Translations under genes and position numbers: made by a program
Part shown: one piece after another, positions 1 to 14,175 of the stretch
How the letters are laid out: every line of letters begins with the position of its first letter
Numbering within the stretch: position 1 is the stretch's first letter
Origin: Crotophaga sulcirostris
Lineage: Eukaryota; Chordata; Aves; Cuculiformes; Crotophagidae
Length of the DNA stretch: 64,000 bases
Reading direction: 5' to 3'
NCBI GenBank assembly: GCA_013397455.1
Contig: VYZB01000078.1
Location: forward strand, 2,263,337-2,327,336
The notes under the pieces: generated by a model
The model's input: the letters and a program-made list of their open reading frames with translations, nothing else
Database searches by the model: none
What the model was told of the DNA's origin: nothing

Positions 1-3000
1 TAATAGTTGCAAAGATACAGAGGTCAAAAGCCAAGTGCAACTCATAAAAAGAAACTCCTGTAGTTAAGAGAACACTTTTTCTACCACAAAGGTTTACTCA
101 CTCATGCAGAGTATTCATTTTCTCTATTCAAGACACAAGTTACCCCAGAGCAGTTTAGAAGAGCATTTTCCAGACTAAGAAATTACTCCTGGGAAGTCCA
201 CCTGCATGATTACTATAACTTCTCTGGAAATTTCTACTACTGTTTTCATATGCAATCTTGTTCTATGGAATATATGGTCAGTAAGATGCACTGCAATAAT
301 AAAATTATAGCAGTTCTTGTTATTTAAACTGGCTTTTAAAGGAGGCCACTACCAGCATCCTTCATGTCATTGCTTATTAGATTCCTTGAAGGCTGAAATG
401 TTATTACATCACGATCCAAACAAAACCTTTGACTTGTCTTTCCACTCTTATCTCTTCAAATCAATGAGTAGCAAACCCTGGGAAAATCATACAAACAGCC
501 ACGAGTATTTTAGGTCTGTATCATCACCACAATGACACTGCTCTCAAAGCTTTAGACATTTTTCTTTCAATTTTATTCTTTCATTATCCCAAGACGTGCT
601 TATTAATTGGAATTTCCCAGGTCTTTTGTTGTTGTGACCAAAAAGAAAAGACCAAAGAAAAGCTCATGCCACCTTGTTAAAGTGAGTCCATCTACCTTCC
701 ACAATACCAGTGCAGGAAGAGGGAAGATTAAGGCCACTTGAATGGCTTAGGCCCTGTAAATACAACTCTAGCTCCTGTTCTTAGCTGTCATCCTTGCCAA
801 AACTGATTTATGGAGAATGACATCTTAACCACAGGTATTACTTTGTGAAGAGGAGGCTGCTGTGTTGGCAGGGTTTGGCATCCAAAGTTGTCCACTGAGT
901 AAGGCCTGATGCAAAGACACAGGAAACCACACCAGCATAACAACGCAATGGGGTGGGTGCGCGTCTGCTAGGGCCGTCTGAAAGGTGGAAAGAAGTGTTC
1001 ACAGACAAAGGCATAACAAGAGGCAAATGTACACATGCTCTGCTGTGCAGAAGCATCTTCGTCAAAGCTTGGAAACCTACACAAATGTCCTGATGGAGAC
1101 TGATATCTTTTTAAGAAGGTCATCATCCCAACTAAGTGTCCCTCCTCCATGCCTCTAAAAAAATCAAGCGATACTCATTTTTACATTTTACACTAGTTTG
1201 ACAGCAAGAAAGTGCTGTATCAGTAAAAGCAAAATGTTCATAACTGATTATGTGATTTTTGAGGATTTGATCCTATTGAATTTCAGTAAAGTTAAAATCC
1301 CAAGTATATAAGTCATTTTTACAAACAGAATTTGATTTTATGAGTTGCTTAGGTAATTTTTCAAACTTCTGTCACATGGAGGTTTCTTCTACAAAATATT
1401 GTGTGTTTCTTTAGTATTCTGGTGTGATTTTCATGAAATTGCAGGGATTCACTTGCAATTCAGGGATTGCAATTCCCTGAAGTTAATGTGACTAGGATGT
1501 AAATCAAAATCTCTTGCAGTCAGTTGCAGTTGTATTTCACTGTTACTGAAATCCACACCCTATTCTACAGCTTGTAAAACTTCATGTTAAAAAAAGGTGT
1601 TTGCTTTTGAAGTACTTTAGAAGTGCACTGCATGCTAAAGGTGCAAAACAAAGCCCACTCCACTTCCAAAAGACTCCAGAAGACTAAACAAGGCCAAGAG
1701 AGAGGAGTTAAAACGGTTATAATTGAAGAAAAGCCAACAACCAGAAAATGATTATAGCATTTTTCCTTTTTGTGACTAGTTTCTCCAAGCAACATTCAAG
1801 AATCAAGCCTGAAAAGGCAAGCTGAATGAAGAAAGAGTGTGGATTTGTAGTCCGGGCTTGGGAGTTTTCAGAAGGCCTTGACACCATGTAAGCACTACGC
1901 ACCAAAAGCCAAAACACTGGCGTGTTATTGTCAGTGTGTTATCAACACTACATAGTCAAACTGCAAAGCACAGTACCACATGGGCTGCTGTGAAGAAAGT
2001 TAAGTCCAGCCAGCCAGATTCAGTGTACTAGATATGGAAGAAACTCAAAGAAATATCAGGAGACTGCTCTGGGAGATCTCAGGAGGGCAGGGAGGGGTAA
2101 GGAGGGAAAGCACTTCCCAGTGAATGTCTGAACTTCAGGCATCACTCCAGACTTCAAATGTAGTTCTAAAAACACTGAGTCCATTTTGAAAAAAAAGAAT
2201 GCTTCTATACTGTGACTTTATTTTAAATATGTGACAAAAAAAGGAAAATCAATCATTGACAGGCATTAAATGTTCAGTTCTCTGTTCAAATAATGTACCA
2301 TAGGATTTCACAAGGCTTGCACTTTCAGGAAAGAAAGTCACTAATTTCATAACCAGGGATGTCTTACTGGTTTCAAACAAAAGCAAGAACTTTGAATATG
2401 AATACTTCCACTCTGAATAATTATTGGAAAGACAATTTCTGCTTTTAAATCACTATTATACAAAGGTTGTTGCTTTTTGTAATCAGCAAGCATTTTTTTC
2501 AGAAGGATGTTTCTGCCTGAGAAATACAAACAAAGAGGAATTCTCAAGTCTCAGCCAAAATTGCAAACGGAGTGAAGTGTTCCAGACAGCACAAGTGTGA
2601 ACCCCTTTCCTCATGCACATCCTTTCCAGAAATTGTATCTACTAAACCACCTCAATTCCTTTCCCTGTTCTTTTCAGGTGAATATGATTTGGATCTATAG
2701 GAGAAGTTACTTACCCAAGACGTCCTGAAATAGGTAGAGAGAGGGACAGTAGCTCCTCAGAATCACTAGTGGGCCAGATGCAGTGCTGGGATGAAAAATT
2801 GTGACATAAAACAGCTCCTCCCTCAGGACTAAGAGGAGGAGCCCACCCACAGCCTGTCCTCTCAGTTGCTCCAGGAGGACTTTAGCTCTGCACCACAGAC
2901 ACAGGCTGTAAAGTGACAGTCTATCATCTTATAAAAATTTACAAAGAGGGGTAAAAGCTAGGATGTGAGGCAAGCAGCCAGAATAATAATTATCTCATAG

Positions 3001-5079
3001 GAATATGGGTGTTCAGATAGAAATGCAATCCAGCAAGTGAACTTCAAATAAAACTTCCAGCAGTTGCTCAAAGATCCTCTCCTTAGGTTTGGCTTTACTT
3101 CCACATAAACACACTAAAGCACTAGGTGCATACACCAACTAGGTATCCTTCATTTTTGTAGCTCTTCCTGACTGTTCTCAGGATCAGAAAATAAACTTAA
3201 GAAATGAGATGACCCTGTTGCTTCTGCCCAACATGCTAGACAACTTCTACTTCCTAATGCTGTTATGGCCACCACACTTTTTTTTTTAAGTTGATTGCCA
3301 CTATGTTTTTCAAAATGCTGCAGCCAATGGGCAGGAAAAAAACATAAATATTTATAAAGTTACCAATGGCCTGAAGTAGGGTATTTCACTGAACCCACTA
3401 TGTAATCTTTGTGATATTAGTTTGAAAAGATACAATGTGATGGGCCAAATGAAAGAACAACCCAACAGCTTGACCACATGCAGTAAAGTAAATGCATATC
3501 AGTAAAGGTGTGTAAATTCTTAAGTATTTATGGGACTGGATCATAGCTGTGATCAGAGTAAACTTACACGTTTTATTAACCTAAACAACTAAATCATATA
3601 AATCTAAATAGCCAAGTTTTCTAATTTAAAGAAACAATGAAAGATGCTTTAACAAGAGCAGGTTTGTTAAGCTTGTAACTTAGCCCCGGTTTCTTGTTCT
3701 CAACTTTTAGAAAATTATTCATGGATTTTTTTAAAAGAAAGAAGTCTTAGTCTAGCTATAAAATGCTAGATAGCCACAAAGGAAAAAATGACATTGTTAT
3801 CATTATGTTCAAGTCTGGTTTTAACAAACCCCTAGCAAAAGATTCCAGCATTTAATTTAAAAAAACTCATTTTATTGATCTGTGGGTAAAGAACTATTCA
3901 AATAATTCAGTTTGACCATTAATGAACTTATAGGCTAGTATAAGGTGAAGGAATTCATGACAAAAGCAATCATGTGGAAAGAATCTGCTCATGACTATTT
4001 GTTCTTGTTTTGCAGAACTTTTTTTTTTAATCAAATTAACACGGATTGGGTTCTTCTGGTTTATCAGACTACGAAGTTTCTTAAGTCTCCCCAGAGATCG
4101 AGGAATTCAGAATCCTTCTTGAACCAGAATCCCAAAAACTGAATATAAGAAGAAATGCAGAATGAAAGATTAATAATGATTTTTTTTGTTTGCAAGAAAT
4201 CCATGTCCTAATGTGCATTCTCAAATCCCCCTAATTCTGTTTAGAAATCAACACATCTCAATACAAGTAAATTTTTATAAACCTGAACCAGGAGATAAAA
4301 GAAGGATCACACTGAACATATTGTTCACTGCAATAAAACTGTAGTTGAGAAATGTAACTTTTTCCTAAAAATACATTTAGTTTCACAAGTGATTTTTCTT
4401 TGATGATTCTGCTGAGTTATTCATTACACACAAAAGTAATGACATTAGGCATTGCGTGCCTCAAATGAATACTATTAATGCCGTGGCATACATCAACATT
4501 TTTCAACCACTGAGCTGTCTGTAAATGTACTTATGTATATTTTCTTTCATAGGCAAGCTAAGAGGGACTGATTGCCCTCCACCCTCATCACCAGACATGC
4601 TGTCCCATACATTTTGAACTATCACTTAGTATTTACCAACTTACTTCTGCTCTTCCCCTACTTGCAATCAGGAAGCAAAACGGAAGGGGAATTTGAGAGG
4701 GGTCTTAGCATGGTGAGCCACTTGTGTAAAATACAGCAGGTCTAGAATCACCACAGACAAGCCGCCCTGGAATACACTACACATCTGCAGGTGTCCACTG
4801 TGGACAAGCCACTGGCAAAAAAAATAATAGACTCCTTAACTCCAGTTAGACCAAAAAGAGCTTTTTCCTTGGTTCTAGCTCTTGCAGGCAAATGTCACTG
4901 TTCTTCAGAATATTGTCTAGACTGAGAAAACCTACGTTTGCTGCTCTTAGACATCCTGGCTACACTGCAGCACACCTGAAGTCTTACAGAGATGAGCCAG
5001 GGGCTCTGAATGTAACAGGAACAAAGAGGGAAACACCAGTAAAATATCACAAAGGAATTAAGGCGTGTTCCTCTTAAGA
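1..5079. other. Unique AT-rich stretch, no gene recognised
   Basis: I see no repeat family, RNA gene or convincing exon. Open frames here are under about 80 codons, as expected by chance, and lack paired splice sites in matching phase. CR1 homology is first clear near position 5080. Confidence 0.5.
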
Positions 5080-6730
5080 AGATGACATGGCCAACAGCCC
5101 AGCTGAAGTGCCTCTACACCAATGCAAGCAGCACAGACAACAAACAGGAGGAGGTGGCAGCCACTGTGTTGCTAGAAAGCTACAACTTGGTTGCCTGTGA
5201 CTGGAGCGTGGCTATTGAAGACTGCAGGTTGTTCAGAAGGGACAGGCAAGGAAGGAGGGGAGAAGGCATTGCCCTCTACATCAAGAAATTGATGAGAGTG
5301 TGAAGAGCTGTCTCTGAAGAACAGCCATAAGCTGTTGAAAGTTTATGGGTAAGAACTAGAGATCGAGGTAACAAAGGGAACCTTGTGGTTTACTACAGGT
5401 TGCCCAACTAAGGGGAGCCTATTGACAAAGCCTTCTTACATCAGCTACAGGAGACATCAGGCTCTCATCCTGCTGGGGGATTTCAACCACCCCAATATTT
5501 GCTGGAAAAGTAACACAGCAAGCTGTAGGCAATCCAGGAGACTCCTGGAGTGCATCGAGGATAACACCAGGCAGTACGACAGCCCTACCAGAGGAGATGC
5601 GATACTGAACTGCTTCAGTCTTTACTGCTAAGGCCAGCCCTCAGGAATCCCAGACCCTGGAGGAAAGAGAAAAAGTCTGGAGAAAGGAAGACTGTCCCCT
5701 GGTCGAGAAGGATCAGGTTAGAGAACATCTAGCTGATCTGAACACTCACAAACTATGGGCCACGATGGGATGCACCCCATGAGTGGTAAGAGAACCAACA
5801 GATATTGCTAAACCACTCTCCATCATCTCCACTAGTGAAGCTCCCACTGACTGGAAAAGGGGAAAAATAACTCTCATTTTTAAAAAGGAAAAAAGGAAGA
5901 CCCAGGGAACTACCAGCCAGTTAGTCTCAGCTCTGTGCCTGGCAAGTTCATGGAGCAGATCCTCCTGAAACTCTGCTGTAGCACATGGAAAATAAGGAGG
6001 CAACTGCTGACAGACAATATAGCTTCACTAGGGGCAAATCACGCCTCACAAATTTGGTGGCCTTATACGATGGGGCCACAACATTGATGTCTAGGGGAAG
6101 AGTAACTGACATCATCTGCCTGGACTTGCGCAAAGCATTCAACAGTGTCCCACATGACAGCCTTGTCCCTAAATTGGAGAGACATAGATTTGACAGATGG
6201 ACTACTCAATGGATCAGGAATTGGTTGGGTGTTTGCACTCAAAGAGATGTGGTCAATGGCTCCGTGTCCAAGTAGAGCCTGGTAACAAGTGGCTTTCCAC
6301 AGGGGTTGGTACTGGAACTGGTTGAAGCATGGCGAGCAGGTTGACGGAGGCGATTCTTCTCCTCTGCTCTGCTATGTTGAGACCCCACCTGGAGTACTGC
6401 ATCAAGCTCTGAAGCCTTCAGCACAAGAAAGATACGGGCCTGTTGCAGCAGGTCCAGAGGAGGGCCATAAAAATGGTCAGAGGGTTGGAACACGTCTTCT
6501 GTGTGGGAAGTCTGAAAGAGCTGGGGTTGCTCAGTCTGGAGAAGGGAAGGCTCCAAGGAGACCTTATTGCAGCCTTTCAGTACTTAAAGGGGGCTTATAA
6601 GAATGATGGGGACAAAGTTTTTAGCACGGCCTGTTGCAATAGGACAAGGCACAAAGGTTTTAAACTAAGAGAGAGTAGATTTAGATTAGACATAACAAGA
6701 CATTTTTTACAATGAGGGTGGTGAAACACT
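5080..6730 (+). mobile_element. CR1 LINE, internally deleted ORF2 remnant
   Basis: This is a degenerate CR1 non-LTR retrotransposon, whose ORF2 normally supplies an apurinic-type endonuclease and a reverse transcriptase. Endonuclease sequence runs from about 5085 to 5620 and includes the motif LLGDFNHP near 5465-5490, so the catalytic GDFN block is kept. At about 5640 the sequence jumps to the start of the reverse transcriptase (5700-6275), which contains a RKAFNSVPHDSL block. Near 6320-6350 it jumps again to the C-terminal part beginning around RPHLEYC, so the region that would carry the FADD catalytic motif is missing. The 3' part, with [19 protein letters not shown], continues to about 6715. 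Several frame changes separate the blocks, and no ATTCTATG tail is visible. The element is dead. Confidence 0.9.
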
Positions 6731-9299
6731 CATGACAGATCTTTCAGAACTGCCTCAGACAGCACTGTGACTGATCTTCCCACTCAGAGGCATGGTGCAC
6801 CAGTCCAATAATGTGCATGTTTTCTCCTCAGTCCACTTTCCTAGTACCATAGTTATCAGCGATTGTGACCGTCTTCTACAGAATGCACACAAAACAATGT
6901 CCATTTCCTTCTGAGAGAAAGACTTGTGCATTGTGTTTTAGATTTGGAGGCTGAGAATACTTCAGCAACTTGCCTTCCAAAAAAAAACCCAAACCCTAGT
7001 TTTCCCCCTTATAAATGTCAGTGCACAATGATAAGAAAATGCACGTCTAAATAGGTCCTTCAATCTACAGAGTATTAAGACCCAAAGCTATGGAAATACA
7101 AACTGGCACAAGAACTGAAGCCAGTTTCAATGTGTACTTACAATCAACACAGGCGCACAAACACTTGCTAAACTTGAACTGAGCAGTGTTCTTAACAGAA
7201 TTACACCCATATCTGAATTACACTTTCAAATTTCAATCTCAGTTGCCCTACATATACTAACATTTTCATCTCCTGTGGTCCAGGCTATAATTTTTTACTT
7301 CCATTAGCCCTTAACTTTCCCAGGTAGTATTTAGTAGGTGAAAGGGATTGAGAATCTATCACATAGATAGATTTTCCATATCAGACAATAATTACATCTG
7401 TCAAAGGCATAATTTAAAATCAAGTTATATTTAAACTTATTTTTCACATTAGAGTCACCACTGGTGTTGGGGATTTGGGTTTTTTTACCCACAAGTGAAA
7501 GAGAGAATTTTTGCAAGCCCCAAGTTTCATTTTCTCCACCTCACAAAATTACAACTTACTGTACTCACTCTTTACATGAGCAACTTTTCCTTTTCCATTA
7601 GTACTGTTCAACAAAACTGGTAGGGACTGAGCTGCAGAAAGGTTAAGAGGAGTGATGAAAAGATATGAAAGAGAAGACAGGCTTATTTGAGGTACAGCAT
7701 GAAGCTCCAAGGCACACCCTGCACAAGCATTCTGGTTTCTAGAAAGGCTTTCTGGCAGCATAGATATAAACAGAAAGGAGATAGAATTGTGATGCCAGGG
7801 ATGCCAGGACTTATCCACCATCCTAACTTGAGGGGATCAATGGCCTCTGGTAACCACCAGTCAGAGGGCTATGTGGAACAGGCATAGGTGAAAAATTTTC
7901 CAGTACCGAATTACACACATCGTTTGTCTCATTTGTTTTTGAAGTATTTCTTAGGGCATACTCCAGGCTGTCAGGTAGCAGCATTAACCATCCCACTGCT
8001 CAGAAGTGGGCCAGGATGGGTTACAAAGGGTATCAAAAGTTATCTTCCAGCAGGGTCCGAAGTCCCCAAATGAACAGCAGTTCTCTTACATTACAGAAGA
8101 TTTTTTTAAACATTTCCTCTTACTCTAAAGCCAACTCATTTTATTAGGTAGATTTATTTAAGCAAATAAATATCCAAGCAGTCCTCTCTTACTGCCAAAA
8201 GCATTAGAACACTCCCAAGAAACAATATGGATTGTGTTAGAACACATATTTCGCTAACTAATTGACACCAATGCTGGGTCAGTAGTTTTCTAGAACATTT
8301 ATTTGGGAATGCTGATTGACAGACCAATTATAGTTTGGTTAGCTGGAACTTGAAAGCCAACTGCGGATTTATTGACAGATAGTGAAACAGCAGTATAATA
8401 CAAATCTAAGTTCAATCTAGATCAAATACACTACTGCTGAACTCTTGACTTATCTTCTGAAATAAGCCATTGAAAATATCTCAGTAGGGCAGAAAAAGGA
8501 TGTTAAACTGTATGTTATGCAACTAAGAACTATATTTAGCTGTCAAAGTAAACTTCCTGTTGATAACAGCAGTAATGATGACAATTGCCTGTCATACTAT
8601 ATTGATATTTGAATAAAGCATGAATTTTAAATTTAGGTAAATATTAACATTTATTCTGTGTTGTCTCAAGTGTCTTTTTTGTAAGGGTATGTTTTCTTTT
8701 CACCTTTCTAAGTAAAAATTATTGAACTGTATATATATTTATTAAACTTTTGTGCTCAAAACACTTATTTACAATGTTTCCAAACCATTCATGGCAGATT
8801 TCTTGTTAATCCCAAAGCCTTTTCAGTGCCAAATCTCATTCAAGTATTTGAAACAGGTAGATTAAGACAAACTGTATCCCCAAACCGCAAAGTAAACCTA
8901 AATTCTATGTGTAAAAGGTAGAATATAAAACTAGTTAAAAGCACTCTATTTAGCCTTAGACAACACATTGAAGTAACAGTAAAGTCACAAAGTAAAGAGC
9001 CATTCAGTTGAAATAAAGAGAAACATTTTTCATCAAAACCCCTAGATCTGAGGATACTGAAAAGCAGACAGAGAATCTTTTTATTGCTGTATTGCTATCT
9101 TCAGTCTAGTCACTACTGAGTACCACCTAAACAGAGGAGCCCATACAATGAAATTGCTGCTCATATGAGATCATCATTTTTGGTGTTCATAACCAATAAA
9201 ACTTGAATACATTATAATGTTACTAAAACATAATCCAGCCTAAAAATTCACTCTCCATTTGAATAGAAACCCTTTCTGGAAATGACACTACAACACTTC

Positions 9300-9690
9300 T
9301 TGTGTCTTGAAGCTTCTAGAGCGGTTTGCAGGTCTTCAATCCCACAGCTTCTGAAAATGCAGCGAAGCTGTGGCAGCCTGACCTGAGCAGCGTGCTTCTA
9401 ACTTGCTGTAAGAAAGGGCAGGGCCATGGTCTTCCTTAAGGATGAGAGACCTTTCCTCCTTTTGGGAGGGAGAGAAGGCTGGAGAGACTGCAGGGTACAG
9501 CACGGTGCCAGGCTGGAGCTGGAGACGGCAGCAGGTGGACAGTCAGTCACACCTGACTGCACACAGTCACAAAGACTTTGCAAAGGACCAGAGAGGGCTG
9601 AGCGGGGCTTGTCAACATACCCAAACACCTGTACTGGTTGCCAGCAAGGACCCCATATGAGACTCTCCAGGATTTATGAATAAACATTTT
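9300..9690 (+). other. GC-richer block ending in AATAAA, possible decayed LTR or 3' end
   Basis: About 390 bases are clearly GC-richer than their surroundings and end with AATAAA at 9679-9684. The layout resembles a solo LTR or a retrotransposed 3' end. I could not find matching TG/CA termini or a target-site duplication, so the nature is open. Confidence 0.2.
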
Positions 9691-10787
9691 GATTTCTCTT
9701 CTTACTTCTTTTGCTTGTCTCTTTTTACAAAGTTAGCCCTAGTTGTTATCCTAGTTTTTATAACGGCTAATTTACAAAACCTACTTTAAGCCTTGGCATA
9801 TCTATATTATATAATGGCCAACTAGCATTTTCTATCACAGGCATTAACAGCTGTTATCTCCACTAATAACTGGGCAACTGAATCAGACATTGCACAGAGA
9901 TGGTGTTGCTGAAATCTTCTTGGCAGACCCATACCACTTAAAGCACCACAGACTCAGAAATCGTATCTGTCAAATTTAATCACTTACATTTTTAATATTA
10001 TCTTTGACCAATAAGAAAAGCGAAGAACATTCTGCAGGAAAAATTACACTAAAGCTTATCATTTCCAATTGGCATTTGCCCTTAATACTTGTCAGTGTTT
10101 TATTTTAGCCACACATTGTGAATTTTAATCTATTGTTGTTTTTTTAATTTACTGCTAAATATTTTAGTAATTAATTATTCAAATCCAATTCTGTGAAGGA
10201 TTTTTACTAAGCGCAAGACAGGAATCACCAAAAAAGTATTGTAAAAGCAGAATAGCCTGGATTCTCCTGCAAATGAAATAATACCAGTAACAGGAGACTG
10301 CAGAGACAGAGCTTTATCTCACTGCTCTTTTGGAGACCACCAAAAAAGCTGGGGGCAGATTTTAGTCTGATGGAGCCTGTTTCCCTGCAGATAACATACT
10401 GGTCACACAGCAAAGGTCAAGCACCTTCAATGCATAAATATCTTTTCTACATAGTCATCTCTAATAAATATCTTTTAAGGTTGTGTTTCATTAAAAAAAT
10501 AAATAGTACTAAGTTAAAGCCAGTCAAAGCAGCCTCTCCTGGACACAAAGGAATGCCTCTTGAATGAAAATTACATTTTACCCTATTGATCTACTCTCAA
10601 AGAAGAGGGAAGATCTGCAAAATAATTCTGACTATGCAGACAAGAGCTACACCAATGTGCAAAGTAATCCCTTACTAGAGCACAAATATGAAGTTCTGAG
10701 TACCCTCATTTCAATAGGAATATGGCTAGAGTGAGATTTGGTGTCATTTCAGGGAACTAAATTAATGAAGTTTTTGAACACATTTGC

Positions 10788-10892
10788 AAGGGGAAAGTGT
10801 AGTGAGAAAAACAGAATTTTTCTCACCGTGCATTTCCTAACAAGGGGAAACTGTAGTAAGGAAAAAAAAAAGAATTTTCCTCACCATTTCCT
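10788..10892. repeat. Imperfect tandem duplication, 2 x 51 bases
   Basis: Unit 1 (10788-10838) and unit 2 (10842-10892) both run from AAGGGGAAA through a purine-rich middle and TTCTCACC or TCCTCACC to ATTTCCT. They differ by scattered substitutions and small length changes, so the duplication is old. Confidence 0.75.
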
Positions 10893-11446
10893 CAGCCAAC
10901 TAGCATGCATCAGTCAGGACACCAGTTCTTCTCACCAGCTAAAGTTTCACCCACCCCAAGCAACAACAGGAGACTCGTGTCCTGGAGATTTCCCCTTGGA
11001 CACTATCCACCTGCCATGTGAACACCTGCAGAGCAACCTGGCATGCCAAAATTCTTTACAGAGCTTTTTCAAGGGAAATGTGATGCAGCAGCTGCTTTAC
11101 CATAACTAAAGCTGGGGAAGACGCCTATCTTCTGCTGACCTCTCAGCTTGGTGCTGCCCTCAGACAAAACACCAGACTCCTGTTTAAACTGGCAAATCTG
11201 AAGGGATGGTGGTCTCTGCTCACTAAAGCATAACAGTCCACTGTAGGCAGATTCTCTTCTCATTATTAGTTGAAACCTCTTATATAGGAAGATAAAAGCT
11301 GGCAAGTCTATACCACTCAGATGCAGTGAGTCACTCAAACTACCACCAGTATTTAGTATTACACATACTTGCATGATTTTTTCTGAAAAACATTTGCTAC
11401 TGTCAAGAGAGCCAGAGCTACGACGACTGCCTGATGGTACATTTCA

Positions 11447-11575
11447 CAGTATCACAGTATCACAGTATCACCAGGTTGGAAGGGACCTCTGAGATCATCA
11501 AGTCCAAGCTATAAGCCAACACCAACACCATCTCATCACCTAAACCATGGCAGTGAGTGCCTCATCCAGTCTTTC
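11447..11575 (-). mobile_element. CR1 3' end fragment with CACAGTAT tail
   Basis: On the plus strand it reads three CACAGTAT-type units, then the antisense of the conserved CR1 end (GGTTGGAAGGGACCTCTGAG, CATCAAGTCCAAGC, CTAAACCATGG). Only about 130 bases of 3' UTR survive, as expected for 5'-truncated CR1 insertions. It belongs to the same subfamily as the copies at 18.3, 26.7 and 60.5 kb. Confidence 0.9.
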
Positions 11576-14089
11576 CTACATTTCTACATGCTCTAGCCCT
11601 CTTCTACTTTCCGTTCCCCATATAGAGGTTAAAAGGAGATGTCTAATTTTAAGGTGAAATTTTACAGGACTCCAGATGTGTGCTTCCCAAAAAAAGAACA
11701 AGCAAACAATCGAAGTATAAAAACTATGTGTTTGTATTTTGAAAAAATACCTGCATGTAAAAATACATACATCACACTGAAATTGCACCCAGATACGAAA
11801 TTTTAATCAATTACATTCTGGCATATACATTATCTGAGTGTAGCTCGCAAGCAAAGAGCTGTAGATTTGCACAAGAATTGTTTTCATCTGAAACCTAGCT
11901 CCCAATTTAAAAAAATCCACTGCAACAGTTTAGGGATATTTCTGGATACAGATGTAGGAAGACAATAAGTTCAAAAACACAGGACTAGATCAGTGAACCC
12001 AGCTGCAAGAGTGATCAGTCAAAAATGCAACGTTTTTCATTACTTCTGAAGTATCTCAGTAACCATTTAGTTAACTAACTTAAATTTCTCCTGAAGGTCA
12101 GTGTCTAGAAATGTCATACGTACAAATGTACAGCGTGCTATAGAGCAAGGAGGATAATCACCAACTGCCAATTTATGCAATTTAAAATGCCCTGTCAGAA
12201 GAAATGTTCTGCAGTGCTCTCATCCATTCACTCATTCACTGCAATTTGAATGATACACACCCACACAGAAAAAAAAAAGAAACATACTGAATTAGCAAAA
12301 CATTTTCCAATATCCTAACTGTCCAAACACTGGTTCTGCCTGAACAGACAATAAAATTCATGATAGAAGTTAAATAGAACATCATTCACCACCGAATAAC
12401 TTAATTGCTCCAGTAAGAAATTCCTTTTTCTGATCAGCTTGTCATAAAGGCTTTTAAAATGAAGGGTTTTTTTTGGTGAAAAGACAGCAGTAGTGAAAGT
12501 GAACCATATTCTGTTTCAGCTTATTAATGTGTCAAATGATTAAGACTAAATAGGGATAGATTTCTCTACGAAGTCCATGCAAAACCACTTAAACCTCTGG
12601 CCTTTCTTGATGTGACATGCATCCAATTCTGAGGGGACTGCGCAGCTGACTTCCAACTTCTAGATACAATTCAAGAATGAATCAGTTTCAGCAGCAAATG
12701 GAGGCCTGTGACATCCAAAAACTACTAGTTCTACCTCCTAAGTCTCTCTAAAACTGCTGGCCACAAAACAGCTGAAAGGCATGCCCTCCACCTGCAGAAT
12801 TTCATAAACTTTGGTATAAAATGGCAATACTTCACTTAGCCTCATAAATATGATGGTTAAACGTAGACAACAAACTTCTCTAGTTGTTCACCCAGGCTCA
12901 AAAAGATTTCCCCCTTTATAAGTAACTTAGATTTTTATTGCAAGACAATGAACAGAAAGTGTTTATTGGTTTTGCAAGATCAACTACCAAAGGGATATTA
13001 GGAGATCAAAATGCCACCTAAAGCCACCAAAACTGGCAATGTTTCTCCACTGAAATACAGAAGCAGACCACCTTACCCATGAACAAGTTTCACTGGTAAA
13101 GTCACAGCAGCAAACTATGACTATTTTGCCAGAATTCTATTTACCCAAGAAGTTTACCATGGGAGATAAAAAGATAAAAACTACAGTTGGCTGTTGCAGT
13201 TCATATTAATACAGACTAAAAGACTACAGTAAGCATTACATGGCCATATATTTGTTACGGTACCTTAGAATTAACACCACATTTAAATTTTTGTTCCAGA
13301 GAGAATAATCTCCCCATAAATTTTTTCACTGTAGACACTTACATCACATCCATCACTATGTATTATATTTTTGTCACTGTCATTGTGACTTGCACTGCAG
13401 TAATGCCCCAGAGGCTGAGTAGTGGTTGTGTCTGTAGCTGAGTAAACATAAAACAAATACTCTTCACCTTGAATTCAGAGAACAGAGACAAATGGTGAGG
13501 GAACAGGGGGACATACAGCTAAAATGGGGTACAACAGATCAAGAAGCTTCAGCAGCAAGTACTCCAGTAGAAACCAAAATTAAATTCTGCCATGCTGAAT
13601 CCAAGTTTTGATAGCAAGATCAATTGTTTTTAAATCTGCATCTCTGCATTCCCTGCCCAGAGCACCATCTGCTGCACCCAACACATATTGAGTTGGTATC
13701 TCAAGTCTGCTGAAAAGATGATTTACACTCTTGCAACTAGCCATGAAGGACACACTCCACAAAGTATAAGGTAACATGCAGTGCCTGCATACACCTCACT
13801 GTCCTGAGATGACATTTACCCTGGACAGGATACGTGGTGCAGAAACACAGACAAAAGAAACATGAGCACGCTATTTATAATCCAGTTAGAAACAGGTCAG
13901 ATACATTTAAAGACGAAGTTCAAACACATAAGCATGATCATTAAAAAAAAAATCATGCTAAGTCCTCTAGCTTCCTTGAACTCAGAGAATTAATTATCAA
14001 ATTCAGCTTCAGAAAGATCAACCATAAGTAAAGGAGAAAAAAAAATCTCATTGGCACAGACAACTCCTGCTTTTATTCACAGAGGAATT
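11576..14089. other. Unique stretch, no gene recognised
   Basis: AT-rich sequence with no repeat family or coding segment that I can support. Confidence 0.45.
14072..14077 (-). terminator. Candidate distal poly(A) signal AATAAA
   Basis: TTTATT on the plus strand is AATAAA on the minus strand, about 1.24 kb past the proposed stop codon at 15319. A weaker ATTAAA variant lies at 15157-15162. Neither has an obvious GT-rich downstream element, so either could be chance. Confidence 0.2.
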
Positions 14090-14175
14090 ACAGAATCATA
14101 AAATCATAGAATATATCAAGTTGGAAGGGACCCATAAGGATTACAGAGTCCAACTTCCTATTCCTTGTAAGACTC
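14090..14175 (-). mobile_element. Short CR1 3' end fragment
   Basis: The plus strand shows CAGAATCATAAAATCATAGAA followed by TTGGAAGGGACCC and GAGTCCAACTTCC, the antisense of a standard CR1 3' end with its ATTCTATG tail. It lies downstream of the proposed minus-strand gene, possibly within its 3' UTR. Confidence 0.85.

Larger units (their letters stand above)
6731..11446. other. Unique stretch, no gene recognised
   Basis: Mostly AT-rich sequence without recognisable coding content. It holds a GC-richer block at about 9300-9690 and an imperfect tandem duplication at 10788-10892, listed separately. A 123-codon open frame at 10738-11109 runs across that duplication and does not look like a protein. 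Confidence 0.45.

Noticed and set aside
10738..11109. Plus-strand 123-codon open frame
   Set aside because: Spans a decayed tandem duplication, low-complexity Lys/Phe content, no splice or promoter evidence.
11447..11470. CACAGTAT units as a CRISPR-like or stand-alone microsatellite array
   Set aside because: They are the terminal repeat of a CR1 3' end, as seen in the other copies.
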